Assembly: GCF_009733595.1 (NCBI RefSeq)
Contig: NZ_WOFH01000017.1
Location: forward strand, 20,823-84,822
DNA: 64,000 nt
Source of the DNA: Actinomadura litoris
GTDB taxonomy: Bacteria; Actinomycetota; Actinomycetes; Streptosporangiales; Streptosporangiaceae
Reading direction: 5' to 3'
Made by a program: the position numbers and the translations under genes. This document shows, one piece after another, positions 24,347-33,170 of the stretch (position 1 is its first letter; each line of letters opens with the position of its first letter). The notes beneath the pieces are model-generated. The model saw only the letters and a list, made by a program, of their open reading frames with translations, ran no database searches and was not told the DNA's origin.

Positions 24347-25543
24347 ATGAGCCGGGACGAGGTCGACCGGGCGCTCGAACATCTGCGGGACGAGAAGCAG
24401 CGCATCGGGACCGCCCTCCTCGAACTGGAAGGCCATCAGGGCTACCAGTTGCTGGAGGGCGCGGCGGTGGAGGGTGAGACGCGGCGCGTCCAGGCCACCG
24501 TGCAGTCCCGCATGTCCGCGATGTGGGCCCTGTTCGACCTGTACACGCGGGCGCTCGGCGCCGCCGAGGAGCTGAGGACGCGGCACTCCCGCCCGGGGCA
24601 GGCCGACCTCGCGCGCCTCACCTGGCTGCTCTCGGGCCCCTCGGTGGAACTGCCGGCGGAGGAGGTCCCGCTGGAGCGGCGGACGCTGCTGTCGGTCCCG
24701 ACCGGGGAGAGGCTGACGCTGGAGGCGGCCGTCAAGCGCATGACGCCGCTGTACGAGGAGGTCGCGCGGGCCGTCGCGGCGCTCGACACGGTGTGGTCGG
24801 CGCTGCTGTCGCGGCTCGCCGAGGTGGAGGCCGAGCGCCGCGCGGCGTTGTCGCTGCGGGACGCGCTCGGCGCGGCCGACCCCGAACTCGACCGGCTGGC
24901 CGCCGACCTCGCGGCGGCCGGCGCGACCGTGCGCTCCGACCCGATGGCGATGGCGCGGGACGGGCGCGCCGACACCGCCCGCCTGGACGCCCTGCACGCC
25001 GCGCTCGGCGGGGCGCGCCGCAGGCTGGAGGACGCCGAGCGGCTGCGCGCCGGGTTCGACGAGCGGCTGCGCGCCCTCGGCGGCCTCCTGGACGAGGTGC
25101 GGGCCGCGGAGGCCGCGGCCGCCGCCCACCGCGACGAGGTCCTCGCCAAGATCGCCTCACCCGTGCTGCCCGACCTGCCCGCGCTGTCGGGCGGGCTGGA
25201 CCGGCGGCTCGCCGCGCTCGGCCGCGGCGGCGACTGGAGCGGGCTCGCGGCCCGGGTCGCGGACCTGGAGCGGGCGGCGCGCGCCGCGCTGGAGGAGGCG
25301 CGGCGGACCGCCGAGGTGATCCGCGGCCTGCTCGACCGGCGCGAGGAGCTGCGCGGACGGCTGGAGGGGTACCGCGTGAAGGCTGCCAGGCTGGGCCTCG
25401 CGGAGGACGCGGCGCTCGCGGAGATGTACGAGCACGCCCGGCGGCTGCTGTGGTCGTCGCCCTGTGACCTGCGAAAGGCCACCGTGACCCTGTCCGACTA
25501 CCAACAGGCCATCACCACACGGACGAAAGGAGCGGAACGATGA
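24347..25543 (+). CDS. Coiled-coil protein of the PknG cluster
   Basis: 398 residues from the ATG at 24347; TTG at 24326 and GTG at 24272 are in-frame alternatives. I do not recognise a named family. It starts with MSRDEVDRALEHLRDEKQRI and is almost wholly helical, with long Ala/Arg/Glu/Leu heptads from about 125 to 370, so it probably forms an extended coiled coil. No membrane segment and no signal peptide. The end (CDLRKATVTLSDYQQAITTR) is more conserved in feel. Its stop overlaps the pknG start by ATGA, so the two are translationally coupled. That makes it a likely scaffold or regulator of the kinase (inference). Confidence 0.7.
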   Translation: MSRDEVDRALEHLRDEKQRIGTALLELEGHQGYQLLEGAAVEGETRRVQATVQSRMSAMWALFDLYTRALGAAEELRTRHSRPGQADLARLTWLLSGPSVELPAEEVPLERRTLLSVPTGERLTLEAAVKRMTPLYEEVARAVAALDTVWSALLSRLAEVEAERRAALSLRDALGAADPELDRLAADLAAAGATVRSDPMAMARDGRADTARLDALHAALGGARRRLEDAERLRAGFDERLRALGGLLDEVRAAEAAAAAHRDEVLAKIASPVLPDLPALSGGLDRRLAALGRGGDWSGLAARVADLERAARAALEEARRTAEVIRGLLDRREELRGRLEGYRVKAARLGLAEDAALAEMYEHARRLLWSSPCDLRKATVTLSDYQQAITTRTKGAER

Positions 25544-28122
25544 GCCAGTGCACCGCGACGCCGGGCTGCGACGGAACCATTGACGGCGGCTTCTGCGTCA
25601 AATGCGGCATGTCAGCCGCATCGGCCCCCACCGGCTCGTCCGCGCCGATTGTCTGCTCTGTCCCAGGTTGTGGGGGCACGATCGTCGATGGCTACTGCGA
25701 GAGATGCGGCTCTCCACCGGCGGCCGTCCCCGCCGCCAGATCGGCGCCCGCGGCGGCCGCGGCATCGGCTCCGGCATCGGCCGCGGCATCGGCTCCGGCG
25801 GCGAGCGCCCCCGCCCCCGCCCCCGCCTCCGCCCCGGCCTCGGACAGGTGCGGCCAGCCCGGCTGCTCCGGGACGATCGTGGACGGCTACTGCGAGTCCT
25901 GCGGTTCGCCGCCCTCGCAGACGTCGGGCTCGTCCGGCACGTCGGGCGGCACGTCCAGCGGCTCCTCCGGGTACATGTCGGGCAGCACGTCGACCGGTGG
26001 GACGTACCGGACGGGCAGCACCCGCACCGGCTCCTCGCGGTCGTCCAGGGGCCGAGGCAGGCTCGGCGAGGGGCTCGTCGAGGTGCCCCCCGTTCCTTAC
26101 CGCGACCCGTCCACGGCCGTGATGAGCGACCCGCAGGTCGCCGAGAACAAGCGGTTCTGCAGCAGTTGCGGCGAGCCCGTCGGGCGCAGCCGGGGCGACC
26201 GGCCCGGACGCACCGAGGGCTTTTGCGCGAAGTGCCGCGCCGCGTTCTCCTTCCGGCCGAAGCTCTCCCCCGGCGACCTCGTCCACGGCCAGTACGACGT
26301 GCTCGGCTGCCTCGCGCACGGCGGCCTCGGCTGGATCTACCTCGCCAAGGACAAGAACGTCAGCGACCGGTGGGTGGTGCTCAAGGGCCTGCTGGACAGC
26401 GGCGACGCCGACGCCATCGAGGCCGCGGCGGCCGAGCGCGCCTTCCTCGCCGAGGTCGAGCACCCCAACATCGTCCGGATCTACAACTTCGTCCAGCACG
26501 CGGGCGACGGCTACATCGTCATGGAGTACGTCGGCGGGCAGTCGCTCAAGGACATCCTGCTGCACCGGCGCCGCGAGCTGGGCGAGGAGTCCCTGCCGGT
26601 CACGCAGGCGATCGCGTACGCGCTGGAGGTGCTGCGCGCCTTCGACTACCTGCACACGCAGGGCCTCGTCTACTGCGACTTCAAGCCCGACAACGTGATC
26701 CAGTCCGAGGAGCAGCTCCGGCTGATCGACCTCGGCGGCGTCCGCCGGCTGACCCGGCAGGACGGCGCCATCTACGGGACGATCGGCTACCAGGCCCCCG
26801 AGATCGCCGACGAGGGCCCCTCGATCACCTCCGACCTGTACACGGTCGGCCGGGCGCTGGCCGTGCTGAGCTTCCCGTTCAAGGGCTACACCCGCAAGTA
26901 CGTCGACAGCCTGCCGGCGCGCGGGGAGGTGGAGCTGCTGCGGCGCTATGAGTCCTTCGACCGGTTCCTGCGCCGCGCGACCCACCGGGACCCGGCGGAG
27001 CGCTTCCAGGACGCGGGCGAGATGGCCGAGCAGCTCACCGGCGTGCTGCGGGAGATCCTCGCCACCGAGGACGGCGAGCCGCGGCCCGAGCCGTCCGGGC
27101 TGTTCGGGCCCGAGCGGTTCGCGGCGGGCGACACCCTCGTCAAGGGCGGACGCGCCGCCCCGGGCGACCCGGGCGAGCCGGACGCCCTCGACGGACCCGA
27201 GCCGGCGCTGCCGCCCGTCCCACCGGCGCGGGCCGCCGCCGCGCTGCCGGTACCGCTGGTGGTCAGGGAGGACCCCATGGCCGGGTTCCTGCGCGGGCTG
27301 ACCGCGCTGGAGCCCGCGCAGCTCGCCGCCGCCGTCGCGGGCGCGCCGCAGCACACGCCCGAGGTGCGGTTCGCGCTCGCCCGCGCCAAGATCGAGATGG
27401 GCCTGTTCGACGAGGCCGAGGAGTTCCTGGAGGAGCTCGGGCAGGAGCTGCCCGGCGACTGGCGGATCGAGTGGTACCGGGCCGTCTCCGTGCTCGCGCA
27501 GGGCCGGGTCGCCGAGGCCGAGCCGCGCTTCGACCGGCTCTACGGGCTGCTGCCCGGGGAGGCGGCGCCGAAGCTGGCGCTCGCCTACTGCCGCGAGCGC
27601 GGCGCGCCCGCCGACGCCGTCCGGCTCTACGAGCTGGTGTGGCGCACCGACCAGAGCTACATCAACGCCGCGTTCGGCCTCGCCCGCGTGCACCTGGCCG
27701 CGGGCGACCGCGGCGGCGCGATCGCCGCGCTCGACTCCGTCCCGAAGATCTCCATCCGGTACGTGCCGGCGCAGGTCGCGGCCGTCGCGACCGCCGTGCG
27801 CGGCCGGCACGCGGACGAGCTGACGGCGGCGGAGCTGGTCGAGGCGGGCGAGCGGCTCGGCCGGCTCGGCCTGGACGGGGAGCACGGCGACCGGCTCGCC
27901 GCCGAGGTGCTGGAGGCCGCGCTCGACTGGCTGGTCGTCGGGCCGGGCCCCGGCGCCGGGGCGCGGGGCGGGGCGCTGCTCGGCGAGCAGCTCGCCGAGG
28001 CGCCGCTGCGGTCGCTGCTGGAGAGGACCTACCGGGGGCTGGCACGGCTGACCCGCGACCGCGAGGAGAGCCGCTTGCTGATCGACGCCGCCAACACCGT
28101 ACGCCCGAGGACGCTGCTGTGA
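25540..28122 (+). CDS. pknG: PknG-type serine/threonine kinase with N-terminal zinc ribbons and C-terminal TPRs
   Basis: 860 residues; ATG with AAAGGAG. Three zinc ribbons lie in the first 125 residues (each with a C..CGGTIVDGYCERCG-like pattern), with Ala/Pro- and Ser/Gly-rich linkers. A fourth, rubredoxin-like Cys set follows at about 206-235 (FCSSCGEPVG, FCAKCRAAF). The kinase domain (about 248-505) has the ATP-anchoring Lys282 in VVLKG, the catalytic Asp380 in YCDFKPDN and DLGG in place of DFG, all as in mycobacterial PknG. The TPR-like helices run from about 590 to 850. M. tuberculosis PknG (about 750 residues) has the rubredoxin, kinase and TPR parts; the three extra zinc ribbons are the difference. 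Cytosolic, likely phosphorylating an FHA protein. Confidence 0.93.
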   Translation: MSQCTATPGCDGTIDGGFCVKCGMSAASAPTGSSAPIVCSVPGCGGTIVDGYCERCGSPPAAVPAARSAPAAAAASAPASAAASAPAASAPAPAPASAPASDRCGQPGCSGTIVDGYCESCGSPPSQTSGSSGTSGGTSSGSSGYMSGSTSTGGTYRTGSTRTGSSRSSRGRGRLGEGLVEVPPVPYRDPSTAVMSDPQVAENKRFCSSCGEPVGRSRGDRPGRTEGFCAKCRAAFSFRPKLSPGDLVHGQYDVLGCLAHGGLGWIYLAKDKNVSDRWVVLKGLLDSGDADAIEAAAAERAFLAEVEHPNIVRIYNFVQHAGDGYIVMEYVGGQSLKDILLHRRRELGEESLPVTQAIAYALEVLRAFDYLHTQGLVYCDFKPDNVIQSEEQLRLIDLGGVRRLTRQDGAIYGTIGYQAPEIADEGPSITSDLYTVGRALAVLSFPFKGYTRKYVDSLPARGEVELLRRYESFDRFLRRATHRDPAERFQDAGEMAEQLTGVLREILATEDGEPRPEPSGLFGPERFAAGDTLVKGGRAAPGDPGEPDALDGPEPALPPVPPARAAAALPVPLVVREDPMAGFLRGLTALEPAQLAAAVAGAPQHTPEVRFALARAKIEMGLFDEAEEFLEELGQELPGDWRIEWYRAVSVLAQGRVAEAEPRFDRLYGLLPGEAAPKLALAYCRERGAPADAVRLYELVWRTDQSYINAAFGLARVHLAAGDRGGAIAALDSVPKISIRYVPAQVAAVATAVRGRHADELTAAELVEAGERLGRLGLDGEHGDRLAAEVLEAALDWLVVGPGPGAGARGGALLGEQLAEAPLRSLLERTYRGLARLTRDREESRLLIDAANTVRPRTLL

Positions 28123-29510
28123 CCGATGACCAGGCGAGCACCAAGTCGGCCGAGCTCGCGTGCCCGAGCTGCGGCGAGATCGTGTACGCCGGGGAGAAGT
28201 TCTGCGAGGAGTGCGGGCACCGGCTGGACGGCGCCGAGCCGGGCGGTGCTCCCGAACCCCGCCCGGACGGGCTGAGCCCCGCCGCCCGCGCGGGCGCCAC
28301 GATCAAGCAGAGCTCGGCGTCGCCGCGCGCCCGCCGCGCCCCGGCCGCGGTGCCGTGCGCGCAGTGCGGTGGGACGGCGATCGACGAGGACGGCTACTGC
28401 GAGCGGTGCGGGCTCCGCCAGCCCGTCGACCGCGACCATGTCGAGATCGAGATCCCCGCCCGGGACGCGGCGCCGCCCGCGAACGGAACCGCGAACGGGG
28501 CCGCGGGCAACGGCGTCGCCGAGGTCCGGCGGCTCGTCGCGGCGGGCGCGAGCGACCGCGGCCTGCGCTACCCCCGCAACGAGGACGCCATCGCCCTGAT
28601 CGCCCACTCCGCCGGGATCGCGGCCGTGGTGTCGGACGGCGTCGGCTCCTCCCAGCGCCCCGAGGACGCCTCCCGCGCGGCGGCCGACACCGGCGCCGCC
28701 GAGTTGGCCGCGCGCCTGGACTCGGGCGAGGACCCCGCCGAGGCCACCCGCGCCGCGGCGCTGAAGGCGGCCGAGGCCGTCGCGGCGCTGGCCGAGTCTC
28801 CGTCCGAGGCGCCGTCGTGCACCTACGTGTCGGCGGTGACGCGGGACGGGGCGCTCACGGTCGGCTGGGTCGGCGACAGCCGCGCCTACTGGCTGGCCGC
28901 GCAGGAGCCGCCGCCGCCCGGGGGCGACGGCGACGACGGGCCCGACACCGCCGAGTTCGCCCTGGCCGACCTCGACACCGGCGACACCCAGCCCGACGGG
29001 GGCGACGCGGTCGAGGTCGTGGACCTCGACGGGTCCCGGCAGCTCACCGACGACGACTCGTGGGCCGCGATCATGGTCGCGCAGGGCGCGCTGACCGAGG
29101 CCGAGGCGGAGGCGCACCCGAACGCGCACGTCATCACCGCCTGGCTCGGCGCGGACGCCGAGGAGGTCAGGCCGCACGTGCGGACGTTCCGCCCGTCCGG
29201 GCCGGGCACGCTGCTGGTGTGCAGCGACGGCCTGTGGAACTACTTCCCGCAGGCGGCGGACCTCGCGGGGCTGCTGTCGAACACCGGCGAACCCGCCTCC
29301 GGCGGCGCCGCCCCCGGTGCCGTCGCCGGCGCCGACCCCGCGCCCTCCGCCGCCGGCGGCCCGGCCGCCGACCCCACCGCCGATCCGCTGCGCGCGGCCC
29401 GGACGCTGGTGCGCCGCGCCCTCGACGCGGGGGGCCGCGACAACATCACGGTCGCCGTGATCCCCGTCCTGCCCGCCTTTCCGACACAGAGCACGGAGCA
29501 GCGCCGATGA
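28119..29510 (+). CDS. PP2C-family protein phosphatase with two N-terminal zinc ribbons
   Basis: 463 residues; the GTG start overlaps the pknG stop (GTGA). Zinc ribbon 1 is at about 14-33 (ACPSCGEIVYAGEKFCEECG) and ribbon 2 at about 86-107 (PCAQCGGTAIDEDGYCERCG). The PP2C domain covers about 140-455. Metal-binding and core motifs are complete: ASDRGLRYPRNEDA, VVSDGVGSSQ, VGWVGDSRAYWL, LVCSDGLWNYF and GGRDNITVAVIPV. An acidic insertion (about 265-305, rich in Asp and Gly) interrupts the domain after GDSRAYW. The expected role is removal of the phosphates placed by the adjacent kinase. It is coupled by ATGA to the vWA gene. Confidence 0.92.
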   Translation: MTDDQASTKSAELACPSCGEIVYAGEKFCEECGHRLDGAEPGGAPEPRPDGLSPAARAGATIKQSSASPRARRAPAAVPCAQCGGTAIDEDGYCERCGLRQPVDRDHVEIEIPARDAAPPANGTANGAAGNGVAEVRRLVAAGASDRGLRYPRNEDAIALIAHSAGIAAVVSDGVGSSQRPEDASRAAADTGAAELAARLDSGEDPAEATRAAALKAAEAVAALAESPSEAPSCTYVSAVTRDGALTVGWVGDSRAYWLAAQEPPPPGGDGDDGPDTAEFALADLDTGDTQPDGGDAVEVVDLDGSRQLTDDDSWAAIMVAQGALTEAEAEAHPNAHVITAWLGADAEEVRPHVRTFRPSGPGTLLVCSDGLWNYFPQAADLAGLLSNTGEPASGGAAPGAVAGADPAPSAAGGPAADPTADPLRAARTLVRRALDAGGRDNITVAVIPVLPAFPTQSTEQRR

Positions 29511-30868
29511 GCCAGCACCCCCAGTTCAGCATCAGGATCGACCAGAACAAGTTCCTGCCCGAGGGCGGCCGCGAGGTGCACGCGATCGTGTCGGTGGAGG
29601 CGACCGCCGCCGACGGGGCGGCCGCCGCCGCGCCCACCGCCACCGACGCGTCCGAGGTCATCATCATCGACACCTCGGGGTCGATGTCCTACCCCGACAC
29701 CAAGCTGCGCGCGGCGATCGCCGCCGCGCAGACCGCGATCGACACGCTGCGCGACGGCGTCCGGTTCGCGGTCGTGTCCGGGTCGAACTCGGCGGCGATG
29801 GTGTACCCGCAGCAGCCGGGCCTGGTCCCGGCGAGCGAGGAGAGCAGGCGCCTCGCCAAGCACGCGCTGAGCAGGCTGAAGGCGTCGGGCGGTACCGCGA
29901 TCGGGTCGTGGCTGCGGCTGGCCGACCAGCTGTTCGACGACCGGCAGGGCGCCATCCGGCACGCGATCCTGCTGACCGACGGCAAGAACCAGCACGAGAC
30001 GGCGGAGGAGCTGGACTCGGTCCTGTTCCGCTGCGCCGGGCGGTTCGTGTGCGACTGCCGCGGCGTCGGCACCGACTGGGAGGTCGCCGAGCTGCGCAAG
30101 ATCTCCTCGGCGCTGCTGGGCAGCGTGGACATCGTCGCCGACCCCGCCGGGCTGGTCGCCGACTTCGAGGCGATGACGCGGGCGGCGATGGGCAAGTCGG
30201 TGGCCGACGTCGTGCTGCGGGTGCAGACGCCGCAGACCGCCAAGCTGCGGTTCGTCAAGCAGGTCATGCCGTCGGTGGAGGACCTGACGGGCCGCCGCGT
30301 CGACAACGGCCCGCAGGCGGGCGACTACCCCCTCGGCGCGTGGGGCGCGGAGAGCCGCGACTACCACCTGTGCGTGGAGGTCCCGCCCGGCGACATCGGG
30401 CGCGAGCTGCGGGCCGCGTGGGTGAAGCTGGTCGTGCCGGACGCCTCCGGCGGCGAGTCGGCGCCGCTGGCGACCGGCAACGTGCTGGCGCAGTGGACCG
30501 ACGACGAGGCGCAGTCCACCCGGATCAACGCGCGGGTCGCGCACTACACCGGCCAGGCGGAGCTGGCCGCCGTCATCCAGGAGGGGCTGCAGGCCCGCAA
30601 GGACGGCGACCTCGACACCGCCACCGCGCGGCTGGGCCGCGCGGTGGTGCTGGCCGACGAGGCGGGCAACGACGCGATCACCTCGATGCTCCGCAAGGTC
30701 GTGGACGTCGTCGACCCCGCCACCGGGACCGTCCGGCTCAAGCGCGACATCGACAAGGCCGACGAGATGGAGCTCGACACCCGCTCGTCCAAGACCGTGC
30801 GGACGCGCCACAACGAGGTCCACACGCGGCGGGACGAGACCGTGCACACCCGGCGGGGCGAGGGCTGA
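29507..30868 (+). CDS. von Willebrand factor A-domain protein
   Basis: 453 residues; start overlaps the PP2C stop (ATGA). The vWA domain (about 48-220) has a complete MIDAS: DTSGSMS at 55-61, the Thr in SGGTAIGSW and the Asp in ILLTDGKN. Middle and C-terminal parts (about 225-420) are beta-rich, then helical. No signal peptide, so cytosolic. The last 30 residues carry spaced Thr-Arg motifs (KTVRTR, EVHTRR, ETVHTRR). Such a tail could be phosphorylated on Thr by PknG and read by the FHA protein encoded next; that is inference. vWA proteins often act as metal-dependent adaptors for assembling complexes. Confidence 0.9.
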   Translation: MSQHPQFSIRIDQNKFLPEGGREVHAIVSVEATAADGAAAAAPTATDASEVIIIDTSGSMSYPDTKLRAAIAAAQTAIDTLRDGVRFAVVSGSNSAAMVYPQQPGLVPASEESRRLAKHALSRLKASGGTAIGSWLRLADQLFDDRQGAIRHAILLTDGKNQHETAEELDSVLFRCAGRFVCDCRGVGTDWEVAELRKISSALLGSVDIVADPAGLVADFEAMTRAAMGKSVADVVLRVQTPQTAKLRFVKQVMPSVEDLTGRRVDNGPQAGDYPLGAWGAESRDYHLCVEVPPGDIGRELRAAWVKLVVPDASGGESAPLATGNVLAQWTDDEAQSTRINARVAHYTGQAELAAVIQEGLQARKDGDLDTATARLGRAVVLADEAGNDAITSMLRKVVDVVDPATGTVRLKRDIDKADEMELDTRSSKTVRTRHNEVHTRRDETVHTRRGEG

Positions 30869-30870
30869 GC

Positions 30871-31665
30871 ATGCCGACCTGCCCCAACGGCCACTCCTCG
30901 CAGTCGGACGACTACTGCGACCTGTGCGGCGAGCGCATCGGCGCGGCGTCCGGCGCGTCCGCCCCGTCGGTCCCCTCGGGCGGCGGCGGAGGGGTGGGCG
31001 TCCCGACGCAGGCGATGCCCACGCCCGGCGGCACCCGGTGCCCCGACTGCGGGACGCCCGCGAGCGACCGGTTCTGCGAGGCGTGCGGCTACGACTTCGC
31101 CACGGGCGGCGGCAGGCCGACCCCTCCGCAGCCGGCCCCGGCCCCGGCTCCGAGCTCGTCCCTCTCGCCGCCGCCCGCCCCGGCTCCGGCGCCGGTCCCG
31201 GTCCCGAATCCGGCGCCGCCCCCGGCTCCGTCCCCCGCCCCGAACGGCGCGGGGGCGTGGACGGCCGTGGTGATCGCCGACCGCGACTACTACAACGCGG
31301 TCATCGCCGAGGAGGGCCCGGACTCGGCGTCCCTCTCCTTCCCGCCCTACGCCCCGGAACGGCGCATCCCGCTCGTCAAGCGGGAGGTCCGCATCGGGCG
31401 GCGCAGCTCGTCCCGGCCCGAACCGCCCGAGATCGACCTGCGCGAGCCCCCGGAGGACCCCGGCGTCTCGCACACCCACGCGGTCCTGCTCGCCAAGCCG
31501 GACGGCACCTGGACGCTGGTGGACCCCGGCTCCACCAACCGGACCTGCCTCAACGGGTCCACCACCCCGATCCCGTTCAACGTCGAGGTGCCGCTCTCCG
31601 AGGGCGACCGCATCCACATCGGCGCCTGGACCACCATCACGCTCACACGAGGCGAGGCGACATGA
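30871..31665 (+). CDS. Zinc-ribbon and FHA-domain protein
   Basis: 264 residues. Two zinc ribbons at the N-terminus (CPNGHSSQSDDYCDLCG at 4-20; CPDCGTPASDRFCEACG at about 53-69) are followed by a Pro/Ala linker of about 45 residues and a forkhead-associated domain at about 165-262. FHA motifs are VRIGRRSSS, DPGVSHTHAVLL and LVDPGSTNRTCLNGS; the usual SRxH is here SHTH, keeping Ser and the second His but not Arg. FHA domains bind phosphothreonine. In mycobacteria the PknG substrate GarA is a small FHA protein that controls 2-oxoglutarate flux; this protein is a candidate counterpart or an adaptor. It sits 2 bases after the vWA stop and is coupled to the next gene (ATGA). Confidence 0.9.
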   Translation: MPTCPNGHSSQSDDYCDLCGERIGAASGASAPSVPSGGGGGVGVPTQAMPTPGGTRCPDCGTPASDRFCEACGYDFATGGGRPTPPQPAPAPAPSSSLSPPPAPAPAPVPVPNPAPPPAPSPAPNGAGAWTAVVIADRDYYNAVIAEEGPDSASLSFPPYAPERRIPLVKREVRIGRRSSSRPEPPEIDLREPPEDPGVSHTHAVLLAKPDGTWTLVDPGSTNRTCLNGSTTPIPFNVEVPLSEGDRIHIGAWTTITLTRGEAT

Positions 31666-33161
31666 CCGCCGTTCAGCAGACGCCCGCGACGGGGACGGCC
31701 GCCACCGCGTCCGGCGCGCCCCCCGCCCGGCGCGGCCCGTCCTCGATCCGGCCGAGGCGCACCCCGCCGCCGGCGCGGAAGGGCCTCGCGCGGACGCTGC
31801 CGCGCACGGTCGCGGGACGCGTCCGGACGCTGACGGCGCTCGCCCTCGCGCTGCTGCTCGGGCTGCTCGGCGCGGCGTGGTGGGCGGTCGCGAGCGCCCG
31901 CGAGGGCGTCCAGGTGATCGGGTACGACGCGGGCCCGCAGGTCGTCGCGACCGGCGACCTGTACTTCCAGCTCACCGAGATGGACGCGCAGCTCGCCGAC
32001 GCGCTGCTCATCGGCGGCGCCCCCGGCGGCGGCCGCGACCGGGCCCTCGCCGCCTACGACCGGAGCCGCGCGAAGGCCGGCGAGGCGCTGCTCCAGGCCG
32101 CCAAGCTCGCCGACGAGTACACCGAGGACACCACCGCCCGCGAGCTGGTGTTCGCGCTCGGCCGGTACGAGCGGCTCGCCACCCAGGCCCTCGACCTCGA
32201 CCGGCGGGCCGGGCACACCTCCGGGGCGCCGCCGCAGAACGTCGTGCTGCAGTACCGCGCCGCGACCGACCTGATGAAGCTGGACCTGCTGCCCAAGGCC
32301 TACAACCTGACGCTCGACAACGGCACCCTCGTCCGGCACACCTACGAGGACCGGCGGTCCGACGTGCTGGACGGGCGCACGCTGATCCTCGTCACGGGCG
32401 TGGCGCTGCTGGTCGTGCTGGTCGGTCTCCAGGTGTACATGGCGGCCCGGTTCCGGCGGACGCTGAACCCGGCGCTGGCCCTCGCCACGCTCCTCACGCT
32501 CGTCCTGACCGGGGTGAGCGCGGTGATGCTGTCCGGGCAGGCGAACCATCTGCGCGACGCCAAGGACGACGGTTTCGACTCGATCCTGGCGCTGTCGCGC
32601 GCCCGCGCCATCAGCAACAGCGCGAACGCCGACGAGACGCGGTACCTCATCGACCCCGGTCGGGCGGACTCCTACGAGCAGGTGTTCCTGAGCAAGTCCC
32701 AGACCGTCCTGTACCTGAAGGCCGGGAATCTGAACGAGTACAACCAGGCGGTGCAGAAGGGGCTGGACTTCGAGCGGGGGCGGGTGCCGTTCCTCGGGTT
32801 CTTCGGCACCGAGGCGTCGCGCTCGACCGACGGCAGGCAGCGCGGCGCGCTCGTCAAGGTGCTGGAGGAGTACCGGCGGTTCCAGGCGAACGACCGCCGG
32901 ATGCGGGACCTCGTGAACGGCGGGCAGCGCGCCCAGGCGGTCGCGGCGCACGACGCCGCCGCGGGCGACTACGTCCGCTACGACAAGTCCCTCCAGTCGC
33001 TGATCGAGGCGCACCAGGCCGCGTTCCGCGCCGCGGTCGCGGACGGCGAGGGAGGCACGGAGGGCTGGTACGGCGTCCTGCCGGTGGCCGGCGTGATCAT
33101 CATCGCGCTCACGCTGATCGGTGTGCGCCCCCGGCTGGCGGAGTACCGATGGTCTAGGTGA
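31662..33161 (+). CDS. glnX: GlnX-like membrane sensor
   Basis: 499 residues. Four membrane segments: about 57-77, 237-257, 268-290 and 472-490. Two extracytoplasmic helical regions lie between TM1 and TM2 (about 80-235, DAGPQVVATGDLYFQLTEMD) and between TM3 and TM4 (about 290-470). The layout resembles chemoreceptor-type four-helix-bundle sensors. The basic, Pro-rich first 55 residues are cytoplasmic. The layout, and the gene position between pknG-type and glnH-type genes, match GlnX (Rv0412c-like), which relays amino-acid binding by GlnH to PknG in mycobacteria. I could not align it; the assignment rests on layout and context. Overlaps the FHA gene by ATGA. Confidence 0.75.
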   Translation: MTAVQQTPATGTAATASGAPPARRGPSSIRPRRTPPPARKGLARTLPRTVAGRVRTLTALALALLLGLLGAAWWAVASAREGVQVIGYDAGPQVVATGDLYFQLTEMDAQLADALLIGGAPGGGRDRALAAYDRSRAKAGEALLQAAKLADEYTEDTTARELVFALGRYERLATQALDLDRRAGHTSGAPPQNVVLQYRAATDLMKLDLLPKAYNLTLDNGTLVRHTYEDRRSDVLDGRTLILVTGVALLVVLVGLQVYMAARFRRTLNPALALATLLTLVLTGVSAVMLSGQANHLRDAKDDGFDSILALSRARAISNSANADETRYLIDPGRADSYEQVFLSKSQTVLYLKAGNLNEYNQAVQKGLDFERGRVPFLGFFGTEASRSTDGRQRGALVKVLEEYRRFQANDRRMRDLVNGGQRAQAVAAHDAAAGDYVRYDKSLQSLIEAHQAAFRAAVADGEGGTEGWYGVLPVAGVIIIALTLIGVRPRLAEYRWSR

Positions 33162-33170
33162 GGGGGCGTC

